DNA of 64,000 bases from CAWIXB01 sp963839955 (GCA_963839955.1 CAWIXB010000001.1:2604001-2668000), one strand, 5' to 3'. Counted from the first letter of the stretch, positions 43,678 through 53,921 are shown. Program-made: numbers and translations. The notes: a model not told the origin generated them from the sequence alone.

Positions 43678-45783
43678 ATGACGCGCCCCGCCTATCCGGA
43701 TGCCCGACGCCAGGACCTGGTCGACGACCTGCACGGCCACCCCGTGAGCGACCCCTACCGCTGGCTGGAGGACGCCGAGTCGCCCGACACCTCGCAGTGG
43801 GGTGAGGCGCAGGAGGCGCTCTACCAACAGCACGCCGGCGGGCTGCCCGGCCGCGACCGGATACAGGCGCGCCTCGGCGAGCTGCTCGGCGCCGGCGTCA
43901 TCAGCGCGCCGACCTGGCGGGCCGACCGGCAGTTCCTGATGCGGCGCACGGCGGACCAGGAGCACGCCGTGCTGCTGACCGTCGACCCCGACGGAACGGA
44001 ACGGGTGCTCGTCGACCCGATCGCGATCGACCCGGCCGGCACCACGACCCTCGATGCCTGGCAGCCCTCGAAGGAGGGGCATCTGCTGGCCTACCAGCTC
44101 TCCGCCGGTGGCACCGAGGAGTCGGCGCTGCACGTCCTCGACGTAGCCAGCGGAGCCGCCGTCGAGGGCCCGATCGACCGCACCCGCTACTCCCCCGTGG
44201 CATGGCTACCCGGCGCCGAGGCCTACTACTACGTACGCCGGCTGCCTGCCGAGCAGGTGCCCGACGACGAGGTGCAGTTCCACCGGCGCGTCTACCTGCA
44301 CCGGCTGGGCACCGACCCCGACGAGGACGTGCTGGTCTTCGGCGACGGACAGGACAAGACCAACTACTACGGCGTGACCGTGTCGATGGACGGTCGCTGG
44401 CTCTCGGTCGGCGCCTCCGCCGGCACCGCGCCGCGCAATGACCTGTGGCTCGCCGACCTCGAGTCCTCCCCGGTCGACGCACCGGAGTGGCAGGTCATCC
44501 AGGAGGGCGTGGACGCCAGCACGTCCGCGCACGTCGGCCGGGACGGCCGCGTCTACCTGTTCACCGACCGTGAGGCGCCGCGCGGCCGACTCGCCGTCAC
44601 GACGCCCAACGACCTCTCGTACGGCGCGTGGGTCGACCTCGTCCCCGAGGACGCCGAGGCGGTGCTCGAGGGATACGCGATCCTCGACGGCAGCGCACTC
44701 GAGGAACCCGTCCTGCTGTGCGCGTGGACGCGCCACGCTGTCGGCGAGGTCAGCGTCCACCACCTGCGCACCGGGGAGCGCACCGGCAGCGTCCCGTTGC
44801 CCGGGCTCGGCTCGGTGGCCGGTGTCTCGGAGCGGCCGGAGGGCGGGCACGAGGCCTGGCTCGGCTACACCGACCACGTCACGCCGTCGTCGGTCTACCG
44901 CTACGACGCGACGACCGGCGAGACGGCTCTGTGGTCGACGGCGCCGGGCACGGTCGAGGTGCCGGAGGTCCACGCGCGCCAGGTGGAGTACACCTCGAAG
45001 GACGGCACGACAGTGCGGATGGTCGTCATCGGTCCCACGAAGGAGCCGGACCGCCCGCGTCCCACCGTTCTCTACGGCTACGGCGGCTTCGGCGTGCCGT
45101 TGACGCCGGGTTACTCGGCCGGCCTGCTCGCCTGGGTGGAGGCCGGCGGTGTCTACGCGATCGCCAACCTCCGCGGTGGCTCCGAGGAGGGCGAGGAGTG
45201 GCACCGCGCGGGCATGCGCGAGCACAAGCAGAACGTGTACGACGACTTCCACGCTGCCGCCGAGCGCCTGGTCGCCGACGGCTGGACGACGACGGCGCAG
45301 CTGTCGATCTCGGGCGGGTCCAACGGCGGGCTGCTCGTCGGCGCCGCCGTCACCCAACGACCGGAGCTCTTTTCCGCAGTCGTCTGCTCCGCACCGCTGC
45401 TCGACATGGTGCGTTACGAGAGGTTCGGCCTCGGCGAGACATGGAACGACGAGTACGGAACGGCGGCTGACCCGACGGAGCTCGAGTGGCTGCTCAGTTA
45501 CTCGCCGTACCACCACGTGCGCGAAGGGATCGACTATCCGGCCGTGCTGTTCACCGTCTTCGAAGGCGACACCCGCGTCGACACACTGCATGCCCGGAAG
45601 ATGTGCGCCGCGCTGCAGCACGCCACGACCGGCGACCGACCGGTGTTGCTGCGCAACGAGCGTGACGTCGGTCACGGGGCTCGGGCGCTCAGCCGCACGA
45701 TCACGCTCAATGCGGAGACACTGTGCTTCGCGGCGCGCTGGACCGGCCTCGACTTCGATGAAACCGACCCGGTCTCTCGCTAG
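43678..45783 (+). CDS. Prolyl oligopeptidase (S9A family)
   Basis: Serine peptidase cleaving after proline in short peptides. The 701-residue protein has an N-terminal beta-propeller (about 75-410; DPYRWLED near the start) and a C-terminal alpha/beta hydrolase with the nucleophile in GGSNGGLLVG, an Asp in FEGDTRV and a His in RDVGHGARAL. There is no signal peptide, so it is cytoplasmic. ATG 43678 is chosen; a GTG nine bases upstream is also in frame. Confidence 0.94.
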   Translation: MTRPAYPDARRQDLVDDLHGHPVSDPYRWLEDAESPDTSQWGEAQEALYQQHAGGLPGRDRIQARLGELLGAGVISAPTWRADRQFLMRRTADQEHAVLLTVDPDGTERVLVDPIAIDPAGTTTLDAWQPSKEGHLLAYQLSAGGTEESALHVLDVASGAAVEGPIDRTRYSPVAWLPGAEAYYYVRRLPAEQVPDDEVQFHRRVYLHRLGTDPDEDVLVFGDGQDKTNYYGVTVSMDGRWLSVGASAGTAPRNDLWLADLESSPVDAPEWQVIQEGVDASTSAHVGRDGRVYLFTDREAPRGRLAVTTPNDLSYGAWVDLVPEDAEAVLEGYAILDGSALEEPVLLCAWTRHAVGEVSVHHLRTGERTGSVPLPGLGSVAGVSERPEGGHEAWLGYTDHVTPSSVYRYDATTGETALWSTAPGTVEVPEVHARQVEYTSKDGTTVRMVVIGPTKEPDRPRPTVLYGYGGFGVPLTPGYSAGLLAWVEAGGVYAIANLRGGSEEGEEWHRAGMREHKQNVYDDFHAAAERLVADGWTTTAQLSISGGSNGGLLVGAAVTQRPELFSAVVCSAPLLDMVRYERFGLGETWNDEYGTAADPTELEWLLSYSPYHHVREGIDYPAVLFTVFEGDTRVDTLHARKMCAALQHATTGDRPVLLRNERDVGHGARALSRTITLNAETLCFAARWTGLDFDETDPVSR

Positions 45784-45832
45784 CCTCGGGGGACGGTAAA
45801 GCCGCCACGAAGATCACGAGGAGAGAACGCCA

Positions 45833-46900
45833 GTGCCGTTCGCGGCCACCACGTCGCTAGTCACGCCGCTGCTCGCCGCCACGTCGCCGGAGCCGTCGAC
45901 GCCGAGCCCGACCCCGTCGATCCAGAGCTGTCTCGACAACCCGACCGGCGACGAGCTCTGTGACCGGGTCTTCGACGTCACCGGCTGGCGATGGCTCGCG
46001 GAGTCGGCCGACTGGCTGGTGGCGAAGCCGACGGCGATCATCGTCATCGTCCTGCTGGCCGTGGTGCTGCGCTTCCTCATCCATCGCGTGATCAGGCGCC
46101 TCGCCCATCGCGCCGCCGAGGGCACCGTGCCCGGGGTCCTCGCGAAAGGCCGCGGCGGCAAGCTGATCGACCAGAGCACGATCCTCTCGGAGCGGCGCAA
46201 GCAGCGCGCCGAGACAATGGCATCGGTCCTGCGCAGCGTCTCGACGGGCGTCATCTTCAGCGTCGCGCTGCTCATGATCCTCGACGTCATCGGGCTGCCG
46301 ATCGGGCCGCTGCTCGCCAGCGCCGGCATCGTCGGCGTCGCCGTCGGCTTCGGCGCGCAGACGCTGGTCAAGGACTTCCTGTCCGGCATCTTCATGATCC
46401 TCGAGGACCAGTACGGCGTCGGCGACCTCATCGACACCGGCATGGGCACCATCGGCACCGTCGAGGCCGTCGGCCTGCGGGTGACCCGCATCCGCGACGG
46501 CAGCGGGGTCGTCTGGTACGTGCGCAACGGCGAGGTGCTCCAGGTCGGCAACCACAGCCAGGGCTGGTCGACCGCCATCGTCGACGTGTCCGTCGCCTAC
46601 ACCGAGGACATCCCGCGCGTGCAGACGATCATCTCGGAGACCGCGGCCGCGATGGCCGGGGACGAGACCTGGAACGAGAAGATCATCGACGACCCTGTCG
46701 TGGCGGGCGTCGAGTCGGTCACGGGCACGGCGGTGACGATCAGGGTCATCGTGAAGACCAAGCCCAACGAGCACTGGGGTGTCCAGCGCGAGCTCCGTGA
46801 GCGGGTCAAGGAGGCCTTCGACCGCGAGGGCATCCGGGTGCCCGTCCCGGTCTACCCCGGGGCGCCACTCACCCCGGGTGCCACCTCCGGCCCGACCTGA
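45833..46900 (+). CDS. Mechanosensitive channel of the MscS family
   Basis: A 355-residue protein of the small-conductance mechanosensitive channel family. It has an extracytoplasmic N-terminus of about 60 residues with a pair of Cys (SCLDN and ELCDRV), three membrane segments (about 70-90, 140-160, 165-185), the pore helix GIVGVAVGFGAQTLVKDFLSG and a cytoplasmic beta domain with EDQYGVGDLI and WYVRNGEVLQVGNHSQGW. The GTG at 45833 has GAGGAG upstream. It is convergent with the OsmC gene. Confidence 0.93.
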   Translation: MPFAATTSLVTPLLAATSPEPSTPSPTPSIQSCLDNPTGDELCDRVFDVTGWRWLAESADWLVAKPTAIIVIVLLAVVLRFLIHRVIRRLAHRAAEGTVPGVLAKGRGGKLIDQSTILSERRKQRAETMASVLRSVSTGVIFSVALLMILDVIGLPIGPLLASAGIVGVAVGFGAQTLVKDFLSGIFMILEDQYGVGDLIDTGMGTIGTVEAVGLRVTRIRDGSGVVWYVRNGEVLQVGNHSQGWSTAIVDVSVAYTEDIPRVQTIISETAAAMAGDETWNEKIIDDPVVAGVESVTGTAVTIRVIVKTKPNEHWGVQRELRERVKEAFDREGIRVPVPVYPGAPLTPGATSGPT

Positions 46901-46907
46901 TGCAACG

Positions 46908-46934
46908 GACCCTGGAGGCCGTCAGGCCAGGGTC
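46908..46934. terminator. Bidirectional terminator between MscS and OsmC
   Basis: GACCCTGG and CCAGGGTC pair across 11 bases. The stem overlaps the OsmC stop codon and starts seven bases after the MscS stop, so it can serve both convergent genes. Confidence 0.5.
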
Positions 46935-47347
46935 GCGTCCAGGGTGATCGTGGTGCCGGTCAGCGCCGCGCTGACCGGACACGCGGTCTTCGCCTCCTCG
47001 GCGAACCCGATGAACTCCTCCGCGGAGATCCCGGGCACCGACGCCCGCGTGGTCAGGTGGCTGCCGGTGATGCCGGTGCCGGGCTGGAACGTGACGTCTG
47101 CCTTGGTGTCGACCGTGTCGGGAGTGTGCCCGGCCTTGGTCAGCACGTTCGACAGCGACATCGAGTAGCAGGTCGAGTGGGCGGCGGCGATGAGCTCCTC
47201 GGGGCTGGTGACGCCGTTCGGCTCCTCCGTGCGCGCGGGCCAGCTCACGTCGTACGTCCCGATGCCGGACGAGTCGAGCGAGACCTGACCCTTGCCCTCC
47301 TTGAGCGAGCCTTCCCAGTGGGCGTTGGCGGTGCGGGTGGCAGCCAT
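46922..47347 (-). CDS. OsmC family peroxiredoxin
   Basis: Thiol-dependent peroxidase acting on organic hydroperoxides. The 141-residue protein has the first cysteine in AHSTCYSMSLSNVL and the second in EAKTACPVSAAL, the OsmC pair, with the conserved start TRTANAHWEGSLKEGKG. ATG 47347 with AAGGAA eight bases upstream is chosen; the frame is open 12 codons further. Its gap to the divergent globin gene is only 44 bases, so the promoters overlap. Confidence 0.94.
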   Translation of the reverse strand: MAATRTANAHWEGSLKEGKGQVSLDSSGIGTYDVSWPARTEEPNGVTSPEELIAAAHSTCYSMSLSNVLTKAGHTPDTVDTKADVTFQPGTGITGSHLTTRASVPGISAEEFIGFAEEAKTACPVSAALTGTTITLDATLA

Positions 47348-47391
47348 GCGCGGTTCCTTTCGGTTGTCGGTGGTCTGAGACAATCGACCCT

Positions 47392-47850
47392 ATGACCTCC
47401 CCGAGCGAAGGCCTCGAGGCCTCCTTCTACGAGGCGGTCGGCGGCGAGGAGACCTTCCGCCTGCTGGTGCACCGGTTCTACGCCGGCGTCGCGCAGGATC
47501 CGGTGCTGATGGCGGTCTACCCGCCCGAGGACCTGGCCGGCGCCGAGGAACGGCTGCGGATGTTCCTGGTGCAGTACTGGGGCGGGCCGCGCACCTACTC
47601 CGACCTTCGCGGGCATCCGCGGCTGCGGATGCGACACGTGCCGTTCCGCATCCGCAGTCTTGAACGCGACGCGTGGCTGTCGCGGATGCGCGACGCGGTC
47701 GAGTCGATAGATCTGCCTGCCGAGGCCGAGACGGTGCTCTGGGACTACCTCGTGATGGCCGCGCACAGCATGGTGAACGCGCCGGACGACGACGCCGGCG
47801 ACCCCGCCATGACCGTCTCGCCGGTGGGCCCGAAAGAATCCGACGGGTGA
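47392..47850 (+). CDS. glbO: Group II truncated haemoglobin (GlbO-like)
   Basis: A 152-residue protein of the GlbO type. Features are FYEAVGGEETFRLLVHRFYAGV (Tyr at B10), the proximal His in LRMRHVPF and Trp in DAWLSRM (G8). GlbO binds oxygen and is linked to redox or nitric oxide handling. The stop overlaps the start of the alpha-glucosidase gene (GTGA). It diverges from OsmC, a plausible common oxidative-stress link. Confidence 0.92.
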   Translation: MTSPSEGLEASFYEAVGGEETFRLLVHRFYAGVAQDPVLMAVYPPEDLAGAEERLRMFLVQYWGGPRTYSDLRGHPRLRMRHVPFRIRSLERDAWLSRMRDAVESIDLPAEAETVLWDYLVMAAHSMVNAPDDDAGDPAMTVSPVGPKESDG

Positions 47851-49505
47851 CCCAACCCGCACCGGCGCCCTGGTGGCGCGACGCAGTCATCTACCAGGTC
47901 TACATCCGCAGCTTCGCCGACTCCGACGGCGACGGCATCGGCGACCTGGAAGGCATCCGGTCGCGTCTGCCCTACCTGCGCGACCTCGGTGTCGACGCGC
48001 TCTGGATCACGCCGTTCTACCCGTCGCCCATGGCAGACGGCGGCTACGACGTCGCCGACTACCGCGACATCGAGCCGATGTTCGGCACGCTTGCCGATGC
48101 CGACCGGGTCGTCGCGCAAGCCCACGGGCTTGGGCTGCGCGTCATCATCGACATCGTCCCCAACCACACGTCCGACCAGCACGCGTGGTTCCAGGCCGCA
48201 CTCGCCGCAGGCCCCGGGAGCCCCGAGCGGGCGCGCTACATCTTCCGGCCGGGCCGCGGCCCCGCGGGGGCAGAACCCCCCACCGACTGGGAGTCGACGT
48301 TCGGCGGATCGGCGTGGACGCGACTGCCCGACGGCGACTGGTACCTCCACCTGTTCGCACCCGAACAGCCCGACCTCGACTGGGAGAACCCGGAGGTCGT
48401 CGAGGACTTCCACGCGACCTTGCGTTTCTGGCTCGACCGTGGCGTCGACGGCTTCCGCATCGACGTCGCCAACTCCCTGAAGAAGGACCAGCGGTTCCCC
48501 GACGTGGGAGACGAGAGCGAGGGCCTCCTCGACGTCTCCGAGGGACCTCACCACCCGTTCTGGGACCGCGACGACGTGCACGAGGTCTACCGCGGCTGGC
48601 GGCGTGTCCTGGATGAGTACGACGGTGAGCGGGCCTTCGTCGGCGAAGCCTGGGTGCAGTCGCCCGAGCGCCTTGCCCTCTACGTGCGCCCCGACGAGCT
48701 GCACACGGCGTTCAACTTCCAGTTCCTTCGTGCGCCGTGGCAGGCGCCGCAGCTCCGGGCGACGATCGACGAGTGCCTGTCGACCACGGCCGCGGTCGGC
48801 AGCCCGACGACGTGGGTGCTGTCCAACCACGACGTGACCCGGCACGCGACGCGCTACGCACGCCTCGACGACACCTCCGGCGGCGTCCTGGCGCGTGAAC
48901 GCGTCGGCCCCGACACTCCGCTCGACCTGGAGCTCGGCGTGCGCCGGGCCCGGGCGGCCACGATGCTGCAGCTCGCCCTCCCCGGCTCGGCCTACGTCTA
49001 CCAGGGCGAGGAGCTCGGGCTGCACGAGGTCTACGACCTGCCCGAGGACGTGCTCGCCGACCCCATCTGGGAGCGCACGCACCACACCGAACGAGGCCGC
49101 GACGGCGCGCGGGTCCCGATCCCCTGGACGACCGACGGCGCGTCGTACGGCTTCGGGCCGGACGGTGCCTGGCTGCCTCAGCCGTCGTCGTGGGGCGGGC
49201 TGTCGGTCGCGGCCCAGGCCGGCGCCGAGGGATCGACGCTCGAGCACTACCGCTCGGCGCTGCGGATACGGCGCGCCCACAACGCCCTCGGCGAAGGACC
49301 GATGCGGTGGTGCTCCGGCGAGGACGACGACGTGCTCGTGCTCGAGCGCGGTGACGGCGCAACCGGGCGGCTGGTCTGCGTGGTCAACGTGGGCGCGACC
49401 GCAGTGGACCTGCCGGCGTACGACGAGGTGTTGCTCGCAAGCGGGCCGCTCACCGACACCGGCCAGCTGTCGTCCGACACGGCTGTCTGGCTCGTCCCGG
49501 AATAG
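47847..49505 (+). CDS. GH13 family alpha-glucosidase
   Basis: Intracellular alpha-glucosidase or oligo-1,6-glucosidase-like enzyme of 552 residues. The (beta/alpha)8 barrel motifs are VIIDIVPNHTS (region I), GFRIDVANS (nucleophile Asp), FVGEAWV (acid Glu) and VLSNHDVTRH (region IV). The opening WWRDAVIYQVYIRSFADSDGDGIGDL is typical. There is no signal peptide. GTG 47847 overlaps the globin stop, so the two are coupled despite unrelated functions. Confidence 0.94.
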   Translation: MTQPAPAPWWRDAVIYQVYIRSFADSDGDGIGDLEGIRSRLPYLRDLGVDALWITPFYPSPMADGGYDVADYRDIEPMFGTLADADRVVAQAHGLGLRVIIDIVPNHTSDQHAWFQAALAAGPGSPERARYIFRPGRGPAGAEPPTDWESTFGGSAWTRLPDGDWYLHLFAPEQPDLDWENPEVVEDFHATLRFWLDRGVDGFRIDVANSLKKDQRFPDVGDESEGLLDVSEGPHHPFWDRDDVHEVYRGWRRVLDEYDGERAFVGEAWVQSPERLALYVRPDELHTAFNFQFLRAPWQAPQLRATIDECLSTTAAVGSPTTWVLSNHDVTRHATRYARLDDTSGGVLARERVGPDTPLDLELGVRRARAATMLQLALPGSAYVYQGEELGLHEVYDLPEDVLADPIWERTHHTERGRDGARVPIPWTTDGASYGFGPDGAWLPQPSSWGGLSVAAQAGAEGSTLEHYRSALRIRRAHNALGEGPMRWCSGEDDDVLVLERGDGATGRLVCVVNVGATAVDLPAYDEVLLASGPLTDTGQLSSDTAVWLVPE

Positions 49506-49627
49506 CCCGGAATTCACCCTGCGATCACCCCGGCTTCCGGGAAAACCGCTCCCCCTTGTCGGTGGCCTTCTCTAACGTGTGCGGCCCAAGCCGGTCGCTA
49601 AATCCTCGACGCCGTTGGAGCAGGCTG

Positions 49628-51797
49628 ATGACGAGATTCGCCGAGTTCGTCTTGCGACACCGCAAACTGGTCATGGTGTTCTGGCTCTTCGCCTTCGTCG
49701 TCGGCGGCTGGGCGGCAGGACAGACCACCGACCGGCTCTCGGTCGACTTCTCGCTGCCCGGCCAGCCCGGCTACGAGACCGAGAAGCAGCTGCTCGAGGA
49801 CTACGGCAACGGTGGGTCCAACCCGCCCTACCTGCCGATCGTCACGGTGCCCGAGGGCGAGACGGTGCAGGAGCACCAGGCGGAGATCGACGCGGTGTTC
49901 GACCGCATCCAGGCCGACGTGCCCGACGTGCGAGTGGTCGACTTCTCGCAGACACAGGACGACGTGTTCCTCACCGACGACGGGCGCACGACCTACGCGC
50001 TCGTCTACCCGCCGCCCTTCCTGTCCTTCGACCAGAAGGGCATCGACGTCGCGATCCGTCCGATCCTCGAGGACGCGAGCGAGCAGACCGGTCTCGACTG
50101 GCAGATCAGCGGCTACAACCTGCTCGCCCAGGGCACCGACGACCCCGAGGCCCCGAGCCTGCTCGTCGAGACGCTCTTCGGCGCCTTCGGCGCGATGATC
50201 GTCCTCGCCCTCGTCTTCGCCTCGTTCCTCGCGGTGGTCCCGCTCGTCGTGGCAGGGGTCTCGATCCTCACGACGTTCGGCATCGTCCTCGCCGCGACCT
50301 ACGTCACCGACGTGAGCTTCGTCGTGCAGTTCCTCATCGCGCTCGTCGGCCTCGGCGTCGCGGTCGACTACTCGTTGCTCATCGTCACCCGATGGCGCGA
50401 GGAGCGCGCGCACGGGCGGAACAACCACGACGCGGTCGTGGTGGCCATGCAGACAGCCGGGCACGCCGTCGTGGCCAGCGCCGGCACGGTGGCGATCAGC
50501 CTCCTCGCCCTCGTCGCCATCCCCGTCCCGCTGCTGCGCAGCATGGGCCTCGGCGGCCTGCTGATCCCCTTGGTGAGCACGCTGGTCTGCCTGACGTTGC
50601 TGCCCGCGCTGCTCGGGGGCGTCGGCCCGAAAGTCGACTGGCCGCGGCTGCGCCACGAGGGCCGGCCCTCCCGGCCGTGGACCGCATGGGCCCGCCTTGT
50701 GGTCCGGCGGCGTTGGATCGCGGCGACGCTGGCCAGCGGGATCCTCGCTGCGCTGATCATCCCCGTCTTCGGCATCAAGATCGGCGTGGCTGACACCGAC
50801 TCGCTGGCCAGCGGTGGTCCGGCCTACGAGTCCCTGCAGACTCTCAAGGACGGCGGAGTGCCGGCCGGTGTCGTGTCGCCCCTCGAGGTGATGGTGCGCG
50901 GCGACGACCCCGCCGCGAGCGCGGAGCAGGCCGTCGACGGAGGCGGTCGGCGTCGACGGTGTAGCAGCGGCCTTCGCGCCGGACACGCCGCAATGGCGCA
51001 TCGACGGCGGCGCCCTCGCTGCCGTCATCCCCGAGGACGAGGTGGTCACCACCGGCGACGCCCAGGTCGTCGAAAGTGTCCAGGCGGCGATCTCGGACGT
51101 GCCCGGCCTGGTCGGCATCGCGGGCACCGGCGCCTCCGTCCTCGACTACGTGCACGCCGTCTACGACAGGTTCCCGTGGATCATGGGGCTGATCGCGTTC
51201 GTCACCTTCATCCTCCTGGTGCGCACGTTCCGCTCCATCCTGCTGCCGATCAAGGCGGTCCTGCTCAACATCGCCTCCGTCGCGGCGACCTTCGGCGCGA
51301 CCGTGCTGTTCTGGCAGGAGGGCATGGGCTCGGAGGCGGTCTTCGACATCCAGGAGACGGGAGCGGTGACGTTCTGGCTGCCTGTGCTGATCTTCGCGTT
51401 CCTGTTCGGCCTGTCGATGGACTACGAGGTCTTCATCCTGGCCAGGATGCGCGAGGAGTACGACAACTGTGGTGACACCAACGAGGCGGTGATCAGGGGC
51501 CTGGCCCGGACCGGCCGACTGGTCACCGGAGCCGCGATGATCCTGTTCCTGTCGTTCGTCGCGTTGACCGCGTCGCCAGGCACCGACATCAAGGTCTTTG
51601 CCACCGCGCTGGGCATCGGCATCCTGCTCGACGCGACGGTGGTGCGTGCCCTGTTGGTGCCGGCGCTGGTGTCGATCTTCGGCCGGTGGAACTGGTGGCT
51701 GCCCAGCTGGGCCGCCAAGCCGATGCGGCTGCCTGCTCACGCGGCGATCCCCGAGCAGCGCGGTGAGATCAAGGAGCCGGAGGCGGTGCTCGACTGA
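49628..51797 (+). pseudogene. MMPL family transporter broken by a frameshift
   Basis: RND-superfamily lipid or drug exporter, about 720 residues if intact. The first part (from ATG 49628, FVLRHRKLVMVFWLFAFVVGGW) encodes one membrane segment, an external loop, and a first block of membrane segments up to about 50,930. Past this the same frame turns to Arg/His-rich nonsense. The true continuation, from about 50,937 (TEAVGVDGVAAAF...) to 51,797, is one base later in frame and encodes the second external loop and a second block of membrane segments (FGLSMDYEVFILARM). A +1 shift near 50,892-50,945 splits it. Mutation and assembly error are both possible. Confidence 0.85.
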
Positions 51798-51835
51798 GCA
51801 GCGTCAGGCAGGCGGAGCGTCGGGCCGGCGGAGCC

Positions 51836-52246
51836 TCAGGCAGGCGGTTCGAGGTAGCGCTCGAGGAAGGCCCGCTGCTCGGGGCTCACCCGGCGCGGCC
51901 GCTCGGCCGTGAGGTCGTAGGGCACGATCACCGACGCGGCGCGCGCGAACACCGTCTCGTCGTCGTGGACCTCGTAGCGGACCTCGAACGACGCGCCCTT
52001 GATCGCGCCGATCCAGAGGTCGATGTCGACGCCGCGCGAGTGGTAGACGAGCGGGCGCCGGTAGTCGATCTCGTGACGGGCGACGAGCACGCCGTCGGAA
52101 AGCGCCCGCCCACCGCTTTCGGCGCCGAGGGCGAACAGCATGTCGACCCGGGCCTCCTCGAGGTAGGTCAGGTAGACGACGTTGTTGACGTGACCGTAGG
52201 CGTCCATGTCGGACCAGCGCATCGCGCAGCGGTAGCGGTGCCTCAC
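51836..52246 (-). CDS. Acyl-CoA thioesterase (4HBT hotdog fold)
   Basis: A 136-residue hotdog-fold protein. RWSDMDAYGHVNNVVYLTYLEEARVDML is the signature of the 4-hydroxybenzoyl-CoA thioesterase group with its catalytic Asp. The later HEIDYRRPLVYHSRGVDIDLWI and FEVRYEV strands complete the fold. The acyl substrate is unknown. The start is GTG 52246, 13 bases after the ettA stop, and it is probably cotranscribed with ettA. Confidence 0.92.
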   Translation of the reverse strand: MRHRYRCAMRWSDMDAYGHVNNVVYLTYLEEARVDMLFALGAESGGRALSDGVLVARHEIDYRRPLVYHSRGVDIDLWIGAIKGASFEVRYEVHDDETVFARAASVIVPYDLTAERPRRVSPEQRAFLERYLEPPA

Positions 52247-52259
52247 GACGCGGCCGCCG

Positions 52260-53921
52260 TTACCGGGTCAGTTTGCGGTAGGTCGCGCGGTGCGGTCGGG
52301 CCGCGTCGGCACCGAGCCGCTCGATCTTGTTCTTCTCGTAGGACTCGAAGTTGCCCTCGAACCAGAACCACTGCGAGTTGCCCTCGTAGGCCAGGATGTG
52401 CGTCGCCACCCGGTCGAGGAACCACCGGTCGTGGCTGACCACCACAGCGCAGCCGGGGAACTCGAGCAGCGCGTTCTCCAGTGACGACAGGGTCTCGACG
52501 TCGAGGTCGTTCGTCGGCTCGTCGAGGAGCAGCAGGTTGCCGCCCTGCTTGAGCGTCAGTGCGAGGTTGAGTCGGTTGCGCTCGCCACCGGAGAGCACGC
52601 CGGCCGGCTTCTGCTGGTCGGGACCCTTGAAGCCGAACGCCGAGACGTAGGCCCGCGAGGGCATCTCGACGTGCCCGACGTTGATGTGGTCGAGGCCGTC
52701 GGAGACGACCTCCCACAGCGACTTCTTGGCGTCGATGCCGGCGCGGTTCTGGTCGACGTAGGCGATCTTGACCGTCTCGCCGACCTTGATGGAGCCCGAG
52801 TCGGCCGGCTCGTCGCCGAGGATCATCTTGAACAGCGTGGTCTTGCCGGCGCCGTTGGGCCCGATGACGCCGACGATGCCGTTGCGCGGCAACGAGAACG
52901 ACAGGTCGTCGATGAGCTGCCGGTCGCCGAAGCCCTTGCTGAGCATGTCGGCCTCGACGACGACGTTGCCGAGCCGAGGGCCGGGCGGGATCTGGATCTC
53001 GTCGAAGTCGAGCTTGCGGGTCTTGTCGGCCTCGGCGGCCATCTCCTCGTAGCGGTCGAGACGGGCCCTGCTCTTGGTCTGGCGCCCCTTGGCGTTGGAG
53101 CGCACCCACTCGAGCTCGTCCTTGAGCCGCTTCTGGCGCTTGACGTCCTTCTGGCCCTCGACCTTCAGGCGGGCCTGCTTGGTCTCGAGGTACGTCGAGT
53201 AGTTGCCCTCGTAGGGATAGGCCCGCCCGCGGTCGAGCTCGAGGATCCACTGGGCCACGTTGTCGAGGAAGTAGCGATCGTGCGTCACGGCGACGACGGT
53301 GCCGGCGTACTTCTCCAGGTGCGACTCCAGCCACTGCACGCTCTCGGCGTCGAGGTGGTTGGTTGGCTCGTCGAGCAGCAGCAGGTCGGGCTGGCTGAGC
53401 AGCAGCTTGCACAGCGCGACCCGGCGGCGCTCGCCACCGGAGAGCACCGAGACGTCGGCGTCGGGAGCCGGGCACCGCAGCGCGTCCATCGCCTGCTCGA
53501 GCTGGGAGTCGAGGTCCCACGCGTTGGCGTGGTCGATGTCCTCCTGAAGCTTGCCCATCTCGGTCATCAGGTCGTCGTTGTAGTCGGTCGCCATCTGCTC
53601 GGCGATCGCGTTGAAGCGGTCGAGTTTGGCCTTGATCTCGCCGAGCCCCTCTTCCACGTTGCCGAGCACGTCCTTGCTCTCGTCGAGCTGAGGCTCCTGC
53701 TCGAGGATGCCGACGGAGTAGCCGGGAGAGAGGAACGCGTCGCCGTTGGAGGGCTGGTCGAGACCGGCCATGATCTTGAGGACGCTCGACTTGCCCGCGC
53801 CGTTCGCGCCCACGACGCCGATCTTCGCGCCGGGGTACATGGCCAGCGTGACGTCATCGAGGATGACCTTGTCGCCGTGGGCCTTGCGCGCCTTGCGCAT
53901 CGTGTAAATGAACTCCGCCAT
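52260..53921 (-). CDS. ettA: ABC-F ribosome protein EttA
   Basis: Energy-dependent translational throttle: an ABC-F ATPase binding the ribosomal E site. The 553-residue protein has two nucleotide-binding domains (Walker A GANGAGKSS near 38-46 and GPNGAGKTT near 355), two LSGGE signatures and LLLDEPTNHLD / LLLDEPTNDLD, with a linker between domains (about 240-320). The EttA-specific arm insertion lies in the first domain. No membrane segment is present. Start is ATG 53921 (MAEFIYTMRKARKAHGDKV). Confidence 0.96.
   Translation of the reverse strand: MAEFIYTMRKARKAHGDKVILDDVTLAMYPGAKIGVVGANGAGKSSVLKIMAGLDQPSNGDAFLSPGYSVGILEQEPQLDESKDVLGNVEEGLGEIKAKLDRFNAIAEQMATDYNDDLMTEMGKLQEDIDHANAWDLDSQLEQAMDALRCPAPDADVSVLSGGERRRVALCKLLLSQPDLLLLDEPTNHLDAESVQWLESHLEKYAGTVVAVTHDRYFLDNVAQWILELDRGRAYPYEGNYSTYLETKQARLKVEGQKDVKRQKRLKDELEWVRSNAKGRQTKSRARLDRYEEMAAEADKTRKLDFDEIQIPPGPRLGNVVVEADMLSKGFGDRQLIDDLSFSLPRNGIVGVIGPNGAGKTTLFKMILGDEPADSGSIKVGETVKIAYVDQNRAGIDAKKSLWEVVSDGLDHINVGHVEMPSRAYVSAFGFKGPDQQKPAGVLSGGERNRLNLALTLKQGGNLLLLDEPTNDLDVETLSSLENALLEFPGCAVVVSHDRWFLDRVATHILAYEGNSQWFWFEGNFESYEKNKIERLGADAARPHRATYRKLTR

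Noticed and set aside
50892..50945. Programmed ribosomal frameshifting in the MMPL gene
   Set aside because: No slippery run or downstream structure of the known type is evident; mutation or sequencing error is simpler.
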